Of a stretch of DNA of 64,000 nt, positions 36,152 through 46,100 are shown piece after piece. Source of the stretch: Sabulicella rubraurantiaca (lineage in GTDB: Bacteria; Pseudomonadota; Alphaproteobacteria; Acetobacterales; Acetobacteraceae); NCBI RefSeq assembly GCF_017355885.1, contig NZ_JAFEUU010000003.1:62001-126000 (forward strand), written 5' to 3'. Both the position numbers and the translations under genes were made by a program. Numbering within the stretch: the stretch's first letter is position 1; the number at the start of each line of letters is the position of its first letter. A model generated the notes under the pieces. The model ran no database searches. It had not been told where the DNA came from and saw nothing but the letters and a program-made list of their open reading frames with translations.

Positions 36152-37993
36152 TTAGTGTTTGCCGAACCCGTCCACCAACTCGGCGATGCGCGCCGGGTCG
36201 CTTTGCTCCATCACCCTTCGGGCGAAGCGGGCGCAATCGTCGATGTCCAGGACGCGCACCGCCTGCTTCACCCGCGGGATGGCGGAGGCGTTCATGGACA
36301 GCGCCCGAATGCCGAGGCCAAGCAGCAGCGGCACCAGGGAGGGGTTGCCCGCCATCTCGCCGCAGACGGAACACGGCATGCGCAGCCGCAGCGCCGCCTC
36401 CGTGGCGAACTGCACCAGACGCAGCACCGCCGGGTGCAGCGGGTCGTACAGATGCGCCACATCCGCCTCGGCACGGTCCACCGCCAGCGTGTACATGGCG
36501 AGGTCATTGGTGCCGATGGCGAAGAAATCCGCCTCCAGCGCGATGGCATCGGCGGCGAGCGCGGCGCCCGGCGTCTCGATCATGGCCCCCAGCGGCGGCA
36601 GCTTTTCCGGCAGGGTCTCGCCCCGGCGGCGCAGGCGCTTCGCCACGCGCTCATAAATATCACGGGCCGCCGCCACCTCGTCCGGCACGGTGACCATGGG
36701 AAGCAGGATGCGGACATCGCCCAACGGGGCGACGCGCAGAATGGCGGCGAACTGTTCCTCGAGCAGTTCCGGGCGCTTCAGCAGCAGGCGGATGCCGCGC
36801 AGCCCCAGCGCCGGGTTCGGCCCTGTGGAGACGGGCACGCCTTGGGCCAGCGCCTCCATGTCCTTCTCGCCGCCCCAGTCGAGGACGCGGATGGTGACGC
36901 AATGCCCCGCCATCGCCTCCACCACCGAGCGATAGGCCGCGACCTGGGCGTCCTCGTCCGGCAGGTCCTCGCGGTTCATGAACAGGAATTCGGTCCGCAA
37001 CAGGCCGATCCCTTCCGCCCCGGCCTGGTGGATCAGCGGCAGCTCGGCCGGAATCTCCAGATTGGCCTGCAGCTCGACCTTCTCGCCATCCGTGGTCTCG
37101 GCGGGGAGGGAGCGCAGGCGGGACAGGCGGGATTTCTCGCGCGCCTGGGCGGTGAGGCCTTCCTTCGCAGTGGCAAGGGATTCCGCGTTCGGGTGCAGTA
37201 GGAGAAATCCGGCGCGCCCGTCCAGCACGGCAGGGTCGCCGCGCTGCGCCGCCTCGGTCAGCCCGTGGCAGCCCAGCACGGCGGGGATGCCCAGGGCGCG
37301 CAGCATGATGGCGGTGTGCCCGTCCGCCCCACCTTCCTCCGTTGCCACCCCGGCGACGCGCCCCGGCTCCAGAAGCGCGGCATCGGCAGGGGTGAGCTCG
37401 TCGGTGACGAGGATGGCACCGTGCGGCACCTCCTTCAGCGAGCGGAAGGGCGTGGCGGTGAGGTTTCGGATCAGGCGGCGCGCGATCTCCCGCACCTCGT
37501 AGGCGCGGCGGTTCAGCCCCTGCCTGTCGTCGTCCTTGGTCGTGAGGATGGCGGCAGCGATGGAATCCGCCTCGTCCGACACGGCGGTCTCGGCGGACAG
37601 CAACTCATCGCCGATGCGGCGGCGCGCATTCCGCAGGAGGCGCGAATTGCCGAGCATGAGGACATAGGCATCGAGCAGCGGCTCCAGCTCTTCCTTTGCC
37701 TCCTCGGGCAGGATGGAAAGCCGGGTCTTCAGCTTGCTGACCTGCTTGCGCGAAAAGGCGGCGGCCTCGGTCAGACGCTGGCGCTCGGCCTCCACCTCGG
37801 ATTCGGGGATGGAGCGGCGCGGCGCCTCGGCCGGCGCCTCGGTAAGGTCATAGACGGGGGCGATGGCGATGCCGGGCGAGACGGCGATGCCCAGGAAACG
37901 GCGCTCCACCGGCGCCTTGGCGCCCCGCGATTTGCGCGGCGAATCGCCCTTCGTTTCGACCTTGGCTGCTTGTTCCGCCTTCTCAGTCTTCAT
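36152..37993 (-). CDS. ptsP: Phosphoenolpyruvate-protein phosphotransferase (EI)
   Basis: A 613-aa enzyme I that takes phosphate from PEP and gives it to HPr. An N-terminal HPr-binding region follows about 30 charged residues. The phosphorylated histidine is in EEGGADGHTAIMLRALGIPA near residue 220. The PEP-binding barrel includes FLFMNREDLPDEDAQVAAYR near 330 and the active cysteine in CSVCGEMAGNP near 540. It lacks the GAF domain of EINtr, so ptsI is an equally good name. Its ATG overlaps the end of the HPr gene by 11 nt. With no sugar permease nearby, a regulatory role is likely. Confidence 0.92.
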   Translation of the reverse strand: MKTEKAEQAAKVETKGDSPRKSRGAKAPVERRFLGIAVSPGIAIAPVYDLTEAPAEAPRRSIPESEVEAERQRLTEAAAFSRKQVSKLKTRLSILPEEAKEELEPLLDAYVLMLGNSRLLRNARRRIGDELLSAETAVSDEADSIAAAILTTKDDDRQGLNRRAYEVREIARRLIRNLTATPFRSLKEVPHGAILVTDELTPADAALLEPGRVAGVATEEGGADGHTAIMLRALGIPAVLGCHGLTEAAQRGDPAVLDGRAGFLLLHPNAESLATAKEGLTAQAREKSRLSRLRSLPAETTDGEKVELQANLEIPAELPLIHQAGAEGIGLLRTEFLFMNREDLPDEDAQVAAYRSVVEAMAGHCVTIRVLDWGGEKDMEALAQGVPVSTGPNPALGLRGIRLLLKRPELLEEQFAAILRVAPLGDVRILLPMVTVPDEVAAARDIYERVAKRLRRRGETLPEKLPPLGAMIETPGAALAADAIALEADFFAIGTNDLAMYTLAVDRAEADVAHLYDPLHPAVLRLVQFATEAALRLRMPCSVCGEMAGNPSLVPLLLGLGIRALSMNASAIPRVKQAVRVLDIDDCARFARRVMEQSDPARIAELVDGFGKH

Positions 37994-38357
37994 GGAAGCC
38001 GGCTTCCACCAGCCCGGCCACCGCTTCCAGCGCTTCCTTCGCGTCCCAGCCCTCAGCCTCGATCACGATCTCGCTCCCCTTGCCGGCACCCAGCATCATC
38101 AGGCCCATGATGGAGCAGGCCGGCACGGTTTGTCCCCCCCTAGAGACGTTCATGCAGGCAGAATATCGCTCAGCCAGCGCCACCAGCTTGGCGGCGGCAC
38201 GGGCATGAAGGCCGCGCGCGTTCACGATGGGCACGGCGCGGCGCAGGACGAGGCCACCGCCGCCTCCGTCGCAACTGATGCAGGACGGCGACTCCGCCAG
38301 GGGCGGGGAGGTGGGAGAGGTGGAGGAGCTGTCCTCCTCGCCGGGCCACTCGTTCAT
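37983..38357 (-). CDS. ptsH: Phosphocarrier protein HPr with an N-terminal extension
   Basis: A 124-aa HPr. The core (about residues 36-120) carries the EI phosphorylation site His in NARGLHARAAAKLV near residue 51, and the regulatory serine in VPACSIMGLMMLGAGKG near 82, the target of HPr kinase. The first 35 residues are unusual: acidic and Ser/Pro-rich, then SCISCDGGGGG with a Cys-x-x-Cys pair. ATG 38357 overlaps the EIIA stop (ATGA), which supports the long start. An internal GTG start would give a normal-length HPr and cannot be excluded. Confidence 0.9.
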   Translation of the reverse strand: MNEWPGEEDSSSTSPTSPPLAESPSCISCDGGGGGLVLRRAVPIVNARGLHARAAAKLVALAERYSACMNVSRGGQTVPACSIMGLMMLGAGKGSEIVIEAEGWDAKEALEAVAGLVEAGFHED

Positions 38358-38803
38358 GACGCGCCATTCCCGGAAACGCGGGCCGGCAACGGCGCCATGT
38401 CGGCGGCGCCGTTCGGCAGTTCGCAGGCAGCGGCGAGGTATTTGCGCCCGGCGCGGGCGGCATGGTCCACCGCTTCCATCAACGGCTCGGTGCCGCGGAT
38501 CTTCGCCAGCTTGACCAGGAGGGGGAGGTTCACCCCCGCGATCACCTCCACCCTGCGGTGATCGGCAAGCGACAGGGCGAGGTTGGACGGGGTGCCACCG
38601 AGGATGTCGGTCAGGATGACGACGCCGTCGCCCTGATCCACCTCGGCAATGCGGCCGCGGATGTCGGCGCGTCTTCCCTCCATGTCGTCCTCAGGGCCGA
38701 TGCAGACCGTTGCCACCGCCTCCTGTGGGCCGACCACGTGCTCCATGGCGTGGCGCAGTTCCAGCGCCAGCCGTCCATGGGTCACCAGGACCAAGCCGAT
38801 CAT
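38354..38803 (-). CDS. manX: PTS EIIA component, mannose family
   Basis: A 149-aa EIIA of the mannose/sorbose family (PF03610). The phosphorylated histidine is H9 in MIGLVLVTHGRLALELRHAM; later blocks are VVILTDILGGTPSNLAL and VIAGVNLPLLVKL. It would accept phosphate from HPr, but no EIIB, EIIC or EIID is present, so it is probably a regulatory sensor of PTS state, as in other alphaproteobacteria. ATG 38803 overlaps the rapZ stop (ATGA), and its own stop overlaps the HPr start. Confidence 0.92.
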   Translation of the reverse strand: MIGLVLVTHGRLALELRHAMEHVVGPQEAVATVCIGPEDDMEGRRADIRGRIAEVDQGDGVVILTDILGGTPSNLALSLADHRRVEVIAGVNLPLLVKLAKIRGTEPLMEAVDHAARAGRKYLAAACELPNGAADMAPLPARVSGNGAS

Positions 38804-39774
38804 GAAGGCATTGCTCGCGAATGGGACATGGAAGTGTTCGTCGGGGCCTCCTGGCCCAGGGAGTCGGAAGGAATGGGGCCCGCAGGTGTGGCCGGGGCGT
38901 GGATATGGGGCACCGGGTCCAATTCCCGATGCGCGGAATCCGCGCGCCAGCCCCGCCGGCGGAGGTGATCGGCCAAAGCCTCGGTTAGGAAGACAGAACG
39001 ATGACGACCCCCCGTACAGCCGAGGGCGATGGTCAGATATTTCTTCCCCTCCGCCACATAGCGCGGCAGCAGGGGGTCGAGGAAGCCTGTTAAACGTTCC
39101 CAGAACCCGGGGAAATCCGGGTCGGCGCGTACGTAGTCGCCCACGGCCGGGTCCAGCCCGGTCAGCGGCCGCAGGGTCGGCTCGTAATGCGGATTCTGCA
39201 GGAAGCGCAGGTCGAAGACGAGATCCGCCTCGCGCGGCAGGCCACGGGGGAAAGAGAAGGACTGGACGAGGATCGAAAGGCCCGGCGTCCCTTCCGGCCG
39301 GAACCGCGCCTCGATGATCTGGCGCAGCCGGAAGATCGGCAGGCCCGATGTGTCCACCACGAGGTCGGCTGCGTCGCGAAGCGGAGCCAGCAGGGCCGCC
39401 TCGCGCGCGATGCCGTCCTGCACCCGACTGCCCAGCGGACCGCCCGGCGCCAGGGGGTGGCGCCGTCGCGTCTCCGTGAAGCGGCGCAGCAGCACCGCGT
39501 CCTCCGCGGTGGCGAAGACCAGCGAGACGGCGAGCCCGGGCCAGGCGCGCAGCCGCTCCAGCACCGCCAGCGCCTCGCCCGGCTCGAAGCCGCGGGTGCG
39601 GGTGTCGATGCCGGCGGCCAGCGGGTTGGTTCCGTCCTCCACCAGCCCTTCCAGGATGGTGAGCGGCGGGTTGTCCACCGTCTCGAAACCGAGGTCTTCC
39701 AGGACGCGCAAGATGGTCGCGCGGCCGGCTCCGGAAAGTCCGGTCACCAGCACAAAGGGACGGGGTGGGGTCAC
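38800..39774 (-). CDS. rapZ: RapZ-family nucleotide-binding protein
   Basis: A 324-aa RapZ (YvcJ) homologue. In enterobacteria RapZ binds a small RNA and guides RNase E; in alphaproteobacteria it is usually encoded in this PTS operon and its target is unclear. The P-loop reads GLSGAGRATI, with Arg where the usual Walker A lysine stands. Further blocks are ETVDNPPL, LVVDTSGLPIFRLRQII and the C-terminal LTIALGCTGGRHRSVFL. It starts at GTG 39774, overlapping the hprK stop (GTGA), and ends overlapping the EIIA start. Confidence 0.92.
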   Translation of the reverse strand: MTPPRPFVLVTGLSGAGRATILRVLEDLGFETVDNPPLTILEGLVEDGTNPLAAGIDTRTRGFEPGEALAVLERLRAWPGLAVSLVFATAEDAVLLRRFTETRRRHPLAPGGPLGSRVQDGIAREAALLAPLRDAADLVVDTSGLPIFRLRQIIEARFRPEGTPGLSILVQSFSFPRGLPREADLVFDLRFLQNPHYEPTLRPLTGLDPAVGDYVRADPDFPGFWERLTGFLDPLLPRYVAEGKKYLTIALGCTGGRHRSVFLTEALADHLRRRGWRADSAHRELDPVPHIHAPATPAGPIPSDSLGQEAPTNTSMSHSRAMPS

Positions 39775-40217
39775 GCCGCCAGCGCCCCCGCGACCATGCC
39801 GAGGCGTCCGCGCGCGACATCCAGCGCGGCGCGCAGCCGCGCCGGTGCCGAGGCGGCGCGCCCATCCAGCGCGACGAGGGGCAGGCGCACCCCTTCTGCT
39901 TCCCAGGTTTCGGGGGTGGGCAGGCGGGGGATCGCCTCTTCCGGCATCAGCCGCGCCACGAGGTGCAGCGGCGCCTCTGCCCAGGCGAGGCCGGAAACGA
40001 GGCCGAGGCCGCGCAGCTCCAGCATGCCGGCAAGGGACGGGGGTGGCGCGGCCAGCAGCGCACTGCCCATGCGGCGCAGCGCCACCTGGTCATCGGCCAC
40101 GAGGCGCCATCCGCTTTCCAGCAGGCGCAGGACAAGATCGGATTTTCCGCTTCCGGGTGGGGCGAGGAGCAAGACCCCTTCCCCGTCCAAGGCGACGGCG
40201 CTTCCGTGCAAAGTCAT
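39771..40217 (-). CDS. hprK: HPr kinase/phosphorylase, short alphaproteobacterial form
   Basis: A 148-aa HPr kinase consisting of the catalytic domain only, as is usual in alphaproteobacteria. It phosphorylates the regulatory serine of HPr and so adjusts PTS phosphate flow. The Walker A is in LLLAPPGSGKSDLVLRLLES near residue 23, with VADDQVALRR next. It starts at ATG 40217, 5' end of the operon hprK-rapZ-manX-ptsH-ptsP; every junction overlaps by 4-11 nt. The chvI/chvG-type two-component genes often found upstream are absent. A divergent PLP enzyme gene begins 85 nt away. Confidence 0.92.
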   Translation of the reverse strand: MTLHGSAVALDGEGVLLLAPPGSGKSDLVLRLLESGWRLVADDQVALRRMGSALLAAPPPSLAGMLELRGLGLVSGLAWAEAPLHLVARLMPEEAIPRLPTPETWEAEGVRLPLVALDGRAASAPARLRAALDVARGRLGMVAGALAA

Positions 40218-40302
40218 TCCGAATGTCCAGAAGTTTGGACTGTCCTGAATATGGCAGGATTGGGTCTTGCGCGGAAGGGACTGGCGGTTGCACCCGGAAG
40301 CC

Positions 40303-41232
40303 ATGACTCTTCCGAACCGCGACTCCGTCTCCGCCGCCCATCGCCTGATCGAGGCGGATATCCGGCGGACCCCGGTGATGACCCTGCCCGGCCTCGGCGC
40401 GCTGAAGCTCGAACACACGCAGCTTTCCGGCTCCTTCAAGGCGCGCGGCGCCTTCCACCGCCTGCGCGCCGCCGGGGCGGGCGCGGCGGGGGTGATCGCG
40501 GCCTCCGGCGGCAATCACGGCGCGGCGGTCGCCGCGGCGGCGCAGAGCCTCGGCATCGCGGCGGAGATCTTCGTCCCCGCGATCAGCGCCCCGGCCAAGC
40601 AGGCGCTGATCCGTTCCTTTGGTGCGCGGCTTGTGGTGGGCGGCGCCGCCTATGACGAGGCGCGCGAAGCGGCCGAGCGCCGCGCGGCCGAGACGGGGGC
40701 GCTGATGGTCCACGCCTATGACCAGGCGGAAGTGATCAGCGGCCAGGGCACCGTGGCGCGCGAGTGGGAGGAGCAGTCGCCCGAACTGACGCACCTTCTC
40801 GTCGCCGTGGGCGGCGGCGGCCTCATCGGCGGCTTCGCTGCCTGGCATGCAGAGTCCGGCCCCGCGCTGGTCGCGGTGGAGCCCGAGGGTTGCCCCACCC
40901 TGGCCCACGCCCTCCAGGCTGGGCGGCCCGTGCCCGCGCCGGTGGGCGGCGTGGCGGCGGACAGCCTGGGCGCGCGGCAGGTGGGCGAATTGATGTTCCC
41001 ACTCGCGGCGCGGCTGCACGCCGCCGGACGTCTCCAGAGCATTCTCGTCCCTGACGAGGCAATCCGGGACGCGCAGTGCCGCCTCTGGGCCGACGCGCGG
41101 CTGGTCGTCGAGCCGGGCGGGGGGGTGGCCCTGGCCGCGCTGCTCTCCGGGCGCTGGACGCCCTCTGCGGGGGCGCGTCCCGGAATCCTGCTGTGCGGCG
41201 GCAACACCGACCCCGGGAGCGTCGCCGCGTGA
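40303..41232 (+). CDS. Threonine/serine dehydratase-like PLP enzyme
   Basis: A 309-aa fold type II PLP enzyme of the serine/threonine dehydratase family. The PLP lysine is in [18 protein letters not shown] near residue 46, the phosphate-binding loop in AVGGGGLIGGFAAW near 170, and ASGGNHGAAVAAAAQSLGI near 68 is typical. It begins at ATG 40303. It could deaminate threonine or serine, or act as a serine/threo-3-hydroxyaspartate enzyme. It is shorter than IlvA and lacks the ACT regulatory domain, so a catabolic role is likely. Its stop overlaps the next gene (GTGA). Confidence 0.85.
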   Translation: MTLPNRDSVSAAHRLIEADIRRTPVMTLPGLGALKLEHTQLSGSFKARGAFHRLRAAGAGAAGVIAASGGNHGAAVAAAAQSLGIAAEIFVPAISAPAKQALIRSFGARLVVGGAAYDEAREAAERRAAETGALMVHAYDQAEVISGQGTVAREWEEQSPELTHLLVAVGGGGLIGGFAAWHAESGPALVAVEPEGCPTLAHALQAGRPVPAPVGGVAADSLGARQVGELMFPLAARLHAAGRLQSILVPDEAIRDAQCRLWADARLVVEPGGGVALAALLSGRWTPSAGARPGILLCGGNTDPGSVAA

Positions 41233-42539
41233 GCCGGATGGAGCGGCTGGAAGCGCTGCTGAAGGAAAGCCGGCTGGAAGAGGCGGTGACACTGGCCGCC
41301 GAATCGGTCCGGGCCGCCCCCCGTGACCCGGAGACGCACAACGCCCTGGGCGTGGTGCTGGCCCGTGCCGGCCGCTACCCGGAGGCGGAACGCTGCTACC
41401 GCGCCGCGCTGCGCCTCGACCCCGGGCGTGGCGCGATCTGGAGCAACCTCGGCAACACCCTCACCGCGCAGGGGCTGGATGCGACGGCGGTGGCGGCGCA
41501 GCGCCGCGCCGTGGCCCTGCAGGGGCAGAACGGCACCGCCTTCTACAACCTCGCCACCACACTGACCCGCGCGGAGCGGCATGAGGAGGCGATTCCGGAA
41601 TACGAGGCGGCGCTGCGGCTGGGCCACCCCCAGGCGGCCTGGAACCTCGCCCGCGCGCGGCTGGCGGCGGGCGATCTGCGCCGCGGCTTCGCCGAGTATG
41701 AGTGCCGCATCACTACCGGCCTCGTCCCCGACCGGCCCCGCCCCGGCGCGCGCTGGGACGGTTCGCGCTTCGAGGGGCGGACGCTGCTGCTGCTCACCGA
41801 GCAGGGCTTCGGCGACACGATCTGGATCCTGCGCTACCTGCCCTGGGTGAGGGAGCGCGGCGGGCGCGTCGTCATGGAGGCGAAGCCCGAACTCGCCGCG
41901 CTGGTGGCGCCGCTGGTGAATGAGGTGGTCGCCCCCGGCGCCGAGGTGGCGGCCGATCTCCACTTGCATGTCTGCTCGCTGCCCGGGCTCTTCTCGCCCC
42001 ACGTCGCGCCGCTGCCGGCATTGCCGCCCGAGGAGGCGCGGCTGGAACGGCTGCGGCCGCATATCGTGGGGCCGGGGCTGAAGGTCGGGATCATCTGGTC
42101 CGGTTCCGTCACCTTCGGCTCCAACCACTGGCGTGCCGTGACGCTGGGGCGCTTCCTCGACGCCTTCCAATGGCCCGGGGTGCGGCTCTTCTCCCTGCAG
42201 AAGGGACCGCCCGAGGCGGAACTGGCGCAGCACAAGATGCGCGGCGCCGTCACCGACCTCGCGCCGCATCTGCGCGACTTTGCCGACACGGCGGCGGCGC
42301 TGACGCTGCTCGATCTCGTCATCATGACCGACAGCGCGGTGGCGCATCTCGCGGGCACGATGAACCGGCCGGTCTGGGTGTTGCTGGGCCGCGCGCCGCA
42401 CTGGCTCTGGCTGACGGGGCGGGAGGATTGCCCCTGGTATCCCTCCATGCGGCTGTTCCGCATGGCGCCGGGGCCGCTGGCCTGGGACGGGGTGTTCGAC
42501 CGAGCATCGGCGGCGCTGCTGGAGCGGGCTGGGAGCTAG
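41229..42539 (+). CDS. TPR protein with glycosyltransferase-like C-terminal domain
   Basis: A 436-aa protein. Residues about 5-145 are four tetratricopeptide repeats (for example THNALGVVLARAGRYPEAER, then IWSNLGNTLTAQG). A linker (YECRITTGLVPDRPRPG) leads into a GT-B-like domain related to glycosyltransferase family 9 (GFGDTIWILRYLPWVRERGG, the VGIIWSGS strand, MTDSAVAHLAGTMNRPVWVL). Such proteins are common in Acetobacteraceae; targets are unknown. GTG 41229 overlaps the previous stop; ATG 41238 is the alternative. Its stop overlaps that of the converging putR (CTAG). Confidence 0.8.
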   Translation: MSRMERLEALLKESRLEEAVTLAAESVRAAPRDPETHNALGVVLARAGRYPEAERCYRAALRLDPGRGAIWSNLGNTLTAQGLDATAVAAQRRAVALQGQNGTAFYNLATTLTRAERHEEAIPEYEAALRLGHPQAAWNLARARLAAGDLRRGFAEYECRITTGLVPDRPRPGARWDGSRFEGRTLLLLTEQGFGDTIWILRYLPWVRERGGRVVMEAKPELAALVAPLVNEVVAPGAEVAADLHLHVCSLPGLFSPHVAPLPALPPEEARLERLRPHIVGPGLKVGIIWSGSVTFGSNHWRAVTLGRFLDAFQWPGVRLFSLQKGPPEAELAQHKMRGAVTDLAPHLRDFADTAAALTLLDLVIMTDSAVAHLAGTMNRPVWVLLGRAPHWLWLTGREDCPWYPSMRLFRMAPGPLAWDGVFDRASAALLERAGS

Positions 42540-42991
42540 ATCGGCAGTTCCGCCGTCGCCTTCACCTCCTCCATCACCGCGAAGGTGTGCGTCTCGCGCA
42601 CCCCGGGCAGGGCGAGCAGCACCTCGGCCAGGAAGCGGCGATAAGCCGCCATGTCCTCCACCCGCGTCTTCAGCAGGTAATCGAAGCCGCCCGCCACCAT
42701 GTGGCATTCCAGCACCTCGGGCGCGCGGCGCACCGTCTGGGCGAAGCTCTCGAAGACGTCGGGCGTCGTGCGCTCCAGCCTCACCTCGATGAAGACCAGG
42801 AGGCCACGTCCGAGCAGGGCCGGATTCAGCCGCGCGCCGAAGCCCAGGACATAGCTGTCGCGCTGCAGCCGCCGCAGCCGGTCGGAGGTGGCGGTGGCGC
42901 CGAGCCCGACTCGCTCCGCCAGTTCGGACAGGCTGATCCGCCCTTCCTTCTGCAAAAGGCGCAGGATGCGCCGGTCGGTATCGTCGATCAC
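42536..42991 (-). CDS. putR: Lrp/AsnC-family regulator, probable proline-responsive PutR
   Basis: A 151-aa Lrp/AsnC regulator. A winged helix-turn-helix at the N-terminus (DDTDRRILRLLQKEGRISLS, GLGATATSDRLRRL) precedes an ActD/RAM ligand-sensing domain (HMVAGGFDYLLKTRVEDMAA). It starts at GTG 42991 behind GGGGAAA. It is divergent from putA, the arrangement of PutR in other alphaproteobacteria, where PutR activates putA when proline is present. That role is inferred from position and family. The 121-nt spacer should hold its binding sites, but I could not define one by eye. Confidence 0.87.
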   Translation of the reverse strand: MIDDTDRRILRLLQKEGRISLSELAERVGLGATATSDRLRRLQRDSYVLGFGARLNPALLGRGLLVFIEVRLERTTPDVFESFAQTVRRAPEVLECHMVAGGFDYLLKTRVEDMAAYRRFLAEVLLALPGVRETHTFAVMEEVKATAELPI

Positions 42992-43112
42992 GCGCAGTTT
43001 CCCCGGTGAGACAGGATTTTGGCCGGGTTTTCCGCGGCCCGCCAGCGCCAGAAAGGGATGAAGCCCGCCCGTTCCCGGTTCAGTTTGGGAAGGACACCAC
43101 GCTGGACCCGTC

Positions 43113-46100
43113 ATGGACCTCGCCCCCACACCGGATTTCGCTCCGGGCCTCCTCGCCCCCTACGCCCCGCCGCAGGACGCCGCCCTCGCTCCGCTGCGCG
43201 AGGCGCTTCCAGCCCTGCCGCCCGAGCGCGAGGCGTCGGTGGACGCGCTGGCGCGCCGCCTCGTCGCCGCAGTGCGGACGGGCAGCGGCCTGGGCGGGGT
43301 GGAGGAGTTGCTGCGCCAGTACGCCCTCGACACGCGCGAAGGCTTGGCGCTGATGGTGCTGGCGGAGTCGCTGCTGCGCGTGCCGGACAGCGAGACGGCG
43401 GACCGGCTGATCGAGGACCGCCTCGGTTCCGCGGATTTCGCGCATCCGCGCACGGGCGGCACCTGGCTGGGCGACGCCTCGGCCTGGGCGCTCGGTCTCT
43501 CCGTGCGGGTGATCCGCCCCGGCGAGACGCCGGAGGGCGTGCTGGCCGCGCTCGGGCGGCGCATCGGCCTGCCCGCGCTGCGCACGGCCACGCGCCAGGC
43601 GGTGAAGCTGCTGGGCGGGCATTTCGTGCTGGGCCAGACGATCGAGGAGGCGCTGGGCCGCGCGGCCTCGCCCGCCGGCCGCGCCTTCCGCCATTCCTTC
43701 GACATGCTGGGCGAGGGCGCGCGCACAGAGGAGGATGCGCGGCGCTACGAGCGTTCCTATGCCGAGGCCATCGAGGCGATCGGCCGCGCGGCGGGCAATG
43801 CGCCCCTGCCGGCACGGCACGGCATCTCGGTGAAGCTCTCGGCGCTGCACCCGCGCTTCATCGCCACCGCCCGCCCGCGCGTCCTGCGCGAACTGGTCCC
43901 CGTGCTGAACCGGCTGATGCGCGCCGCCCGCGCCCACGACCTGAACTTCACCGTGGATGCGGAGGAGCAGGACCGGCTGGAACTCTCGCTGGAGGTGATG
44001 GAGCGCGCGCTGGATGATCCGGAACTGGCCGGGTGGGACGGGTTCGGCCTCGCCGTGCAGGCCTATGGCAAGCGCGCCATGGCGGTGCTCGACTGGGCCG
44101 AGGCGCTGGCGGAGCGGCTGGACCGGCGGCTGATGATCCGGCTGGTGAAGGGCGCCTATTGGGACACAGAGGTGAAGCGCGCGCAGGAGCGCGGGCTGGA
44201 CGGCTACCCGGTCTGGACGCGCAAGCCGGCCACCGACCTCGCCTACATGGCTTGCGCCGCGCGGATGCTGCGGATGCGCCCGCGCATCTTCGCGCAATTC
44301 GCCACCCACAACGCACTGACCGTCGCCGCCATCCTGGAGCGCGCGGGCGACGCGCAGGGCTTCGAGTTCCAGCGCCTGCACGGCATGGGCGACGCGCTCT
44401 ATGCCGAGCTGCGCAAGCTCCGCCCCGAGGTCGCGGTGCGGACCTATGCGCCGGTGGGCGGCCATGCCGACTTGCTCGCCTATCTTGTGCGGCGACTGCT
44501 GGAGAACGGCGCCAACTCCTCCTTTGTCTCGCTTGCCGCCGATCCCGCCGTGCCGGTGGAGCGCCTGCTGGAGCGTCCCGAGGCGGCGCTGGCGCGCGAG
44601 GGCGGTCCCAGCCTGCCGCTGCCGCGCGACCTCTACGGCGACCGGCCCAATTCACGCGGCGTGGAGTTCGGCCACGCCGCCAGCCTGCGCCGCCTCGTGG
44701 AGGGGGTACGGCGCGAGAACGGCCCGTGGCACGCCGCGCCACTGGTGGATGGGCAGGTCCTGCCCGGCGCGACGCGCGAGCTGCATGACCCCGCGACCGG
44801 GCGCGTCATCGGCACGGTGACCGAATCCGCCGAGGCGGCGCCGCGCGCCATGGCGGCGGCGCATGCCTACGCCCCGCGCTGGGACCGCACGCCGCCCGAT
44901 CAGCGCGCCGCGATGCTGGAGCGGGCGGCCGATTTGCTGGAAGCGGAGCGCGACGCCTTCCTTGCCCTGCTGGCGCGGGAGGGCGGCAAGACGCTCGACG
45001 ACGGCGTGGCCGAGATCCGCGAGGCGGCGGATTTCCTGCGCTTCTACGCCAATGGCGCGCGACGTCTCTTCCGCCCCGAGGCGCTGCCCGGCCCGACCGG
45101 GGAAAGCAACGTGCTGACGCGGCACGGGCGCGGGGCGTGGCTGTGCATCTCGCCCTGGAACTTCCCGCTGGCGATCTTCCTCGGCCAGGTGGCGGCGGCG
45201 CTGGCCGCGGGCAATGCGGTGGTGGCGAAGCCTGCCGAGCAGACGCCCCTGGTCGCCGCCCGTGCCGTGGCGCTGCTGCACCGGGCCGGCATCCCGGCGG
45301 GGGCGCTGCACCTCGTCCCCGGCGACGGGGCGGTGGGCGCGGCGCTGGTGGAGGACCCTCGCGTCGCGGGCGTTGCCTTCACCGGCGGCACCGACACGGC
45401 CTGGCGCATCAACCGCGCGCTGGCGGCGAAGAACGGCCCCATCGTGCCGCTGATCGCCGAGACAGGCGGCATCAACGCGATGTTCGTGGATGCCACGGCA
45501 CTGCCGGAGCAGGTGGCGGACGATGTCTGCGCCAGCGCCTTCCGCTCCGCCGGGCAGCGCTGCTCCGCCCTGCGCCTGCTCTGCGTGCAGGACGACGTGG
45601 CGGACCGCATGCTGGCGATGATCGCAGGCGCAGCGCGCGAATTGGCGCTGGGCCACCCCGCCGAGCCGCAGACGGAAATCGGCCCGGTCATCGATGCCGA
45701 GGCGCGGGAGCGCCTCCTGTCGCATATCGCGCGCATGCGCGGCGAGGCGAAGGTGATCCTGGACGGCGCGGCGCCCAGGGATGGGCACTTCGTCGCGCCG
45801 CACATCTTCGAGATCGCGCGGCCGGAGCATCTGCGCGAGGAGGTGTTCGGCCCCATCCTCCATGTCGTACGCTGGCGGCGCGACGCGCTGGGCGAGACCC
45901 TGGCCGGTGTTGCGGCGAGCGGCTTCGCCCTCACCCTCGGCGTGCAGAGCCGAAACGAGAGCTTTGCGCGGGAGGTGCTGGACGCGGTGCCGGCGGGAAA
46001 CAGCTACGTCAATCGCTCCATGATCGGCGCGGTGGTGGGGACGCAGCCCTTCGGTGGCATGGGGCTGTCGGGCACCGGCCCCAAGGCGGGTGGGCCGGAC

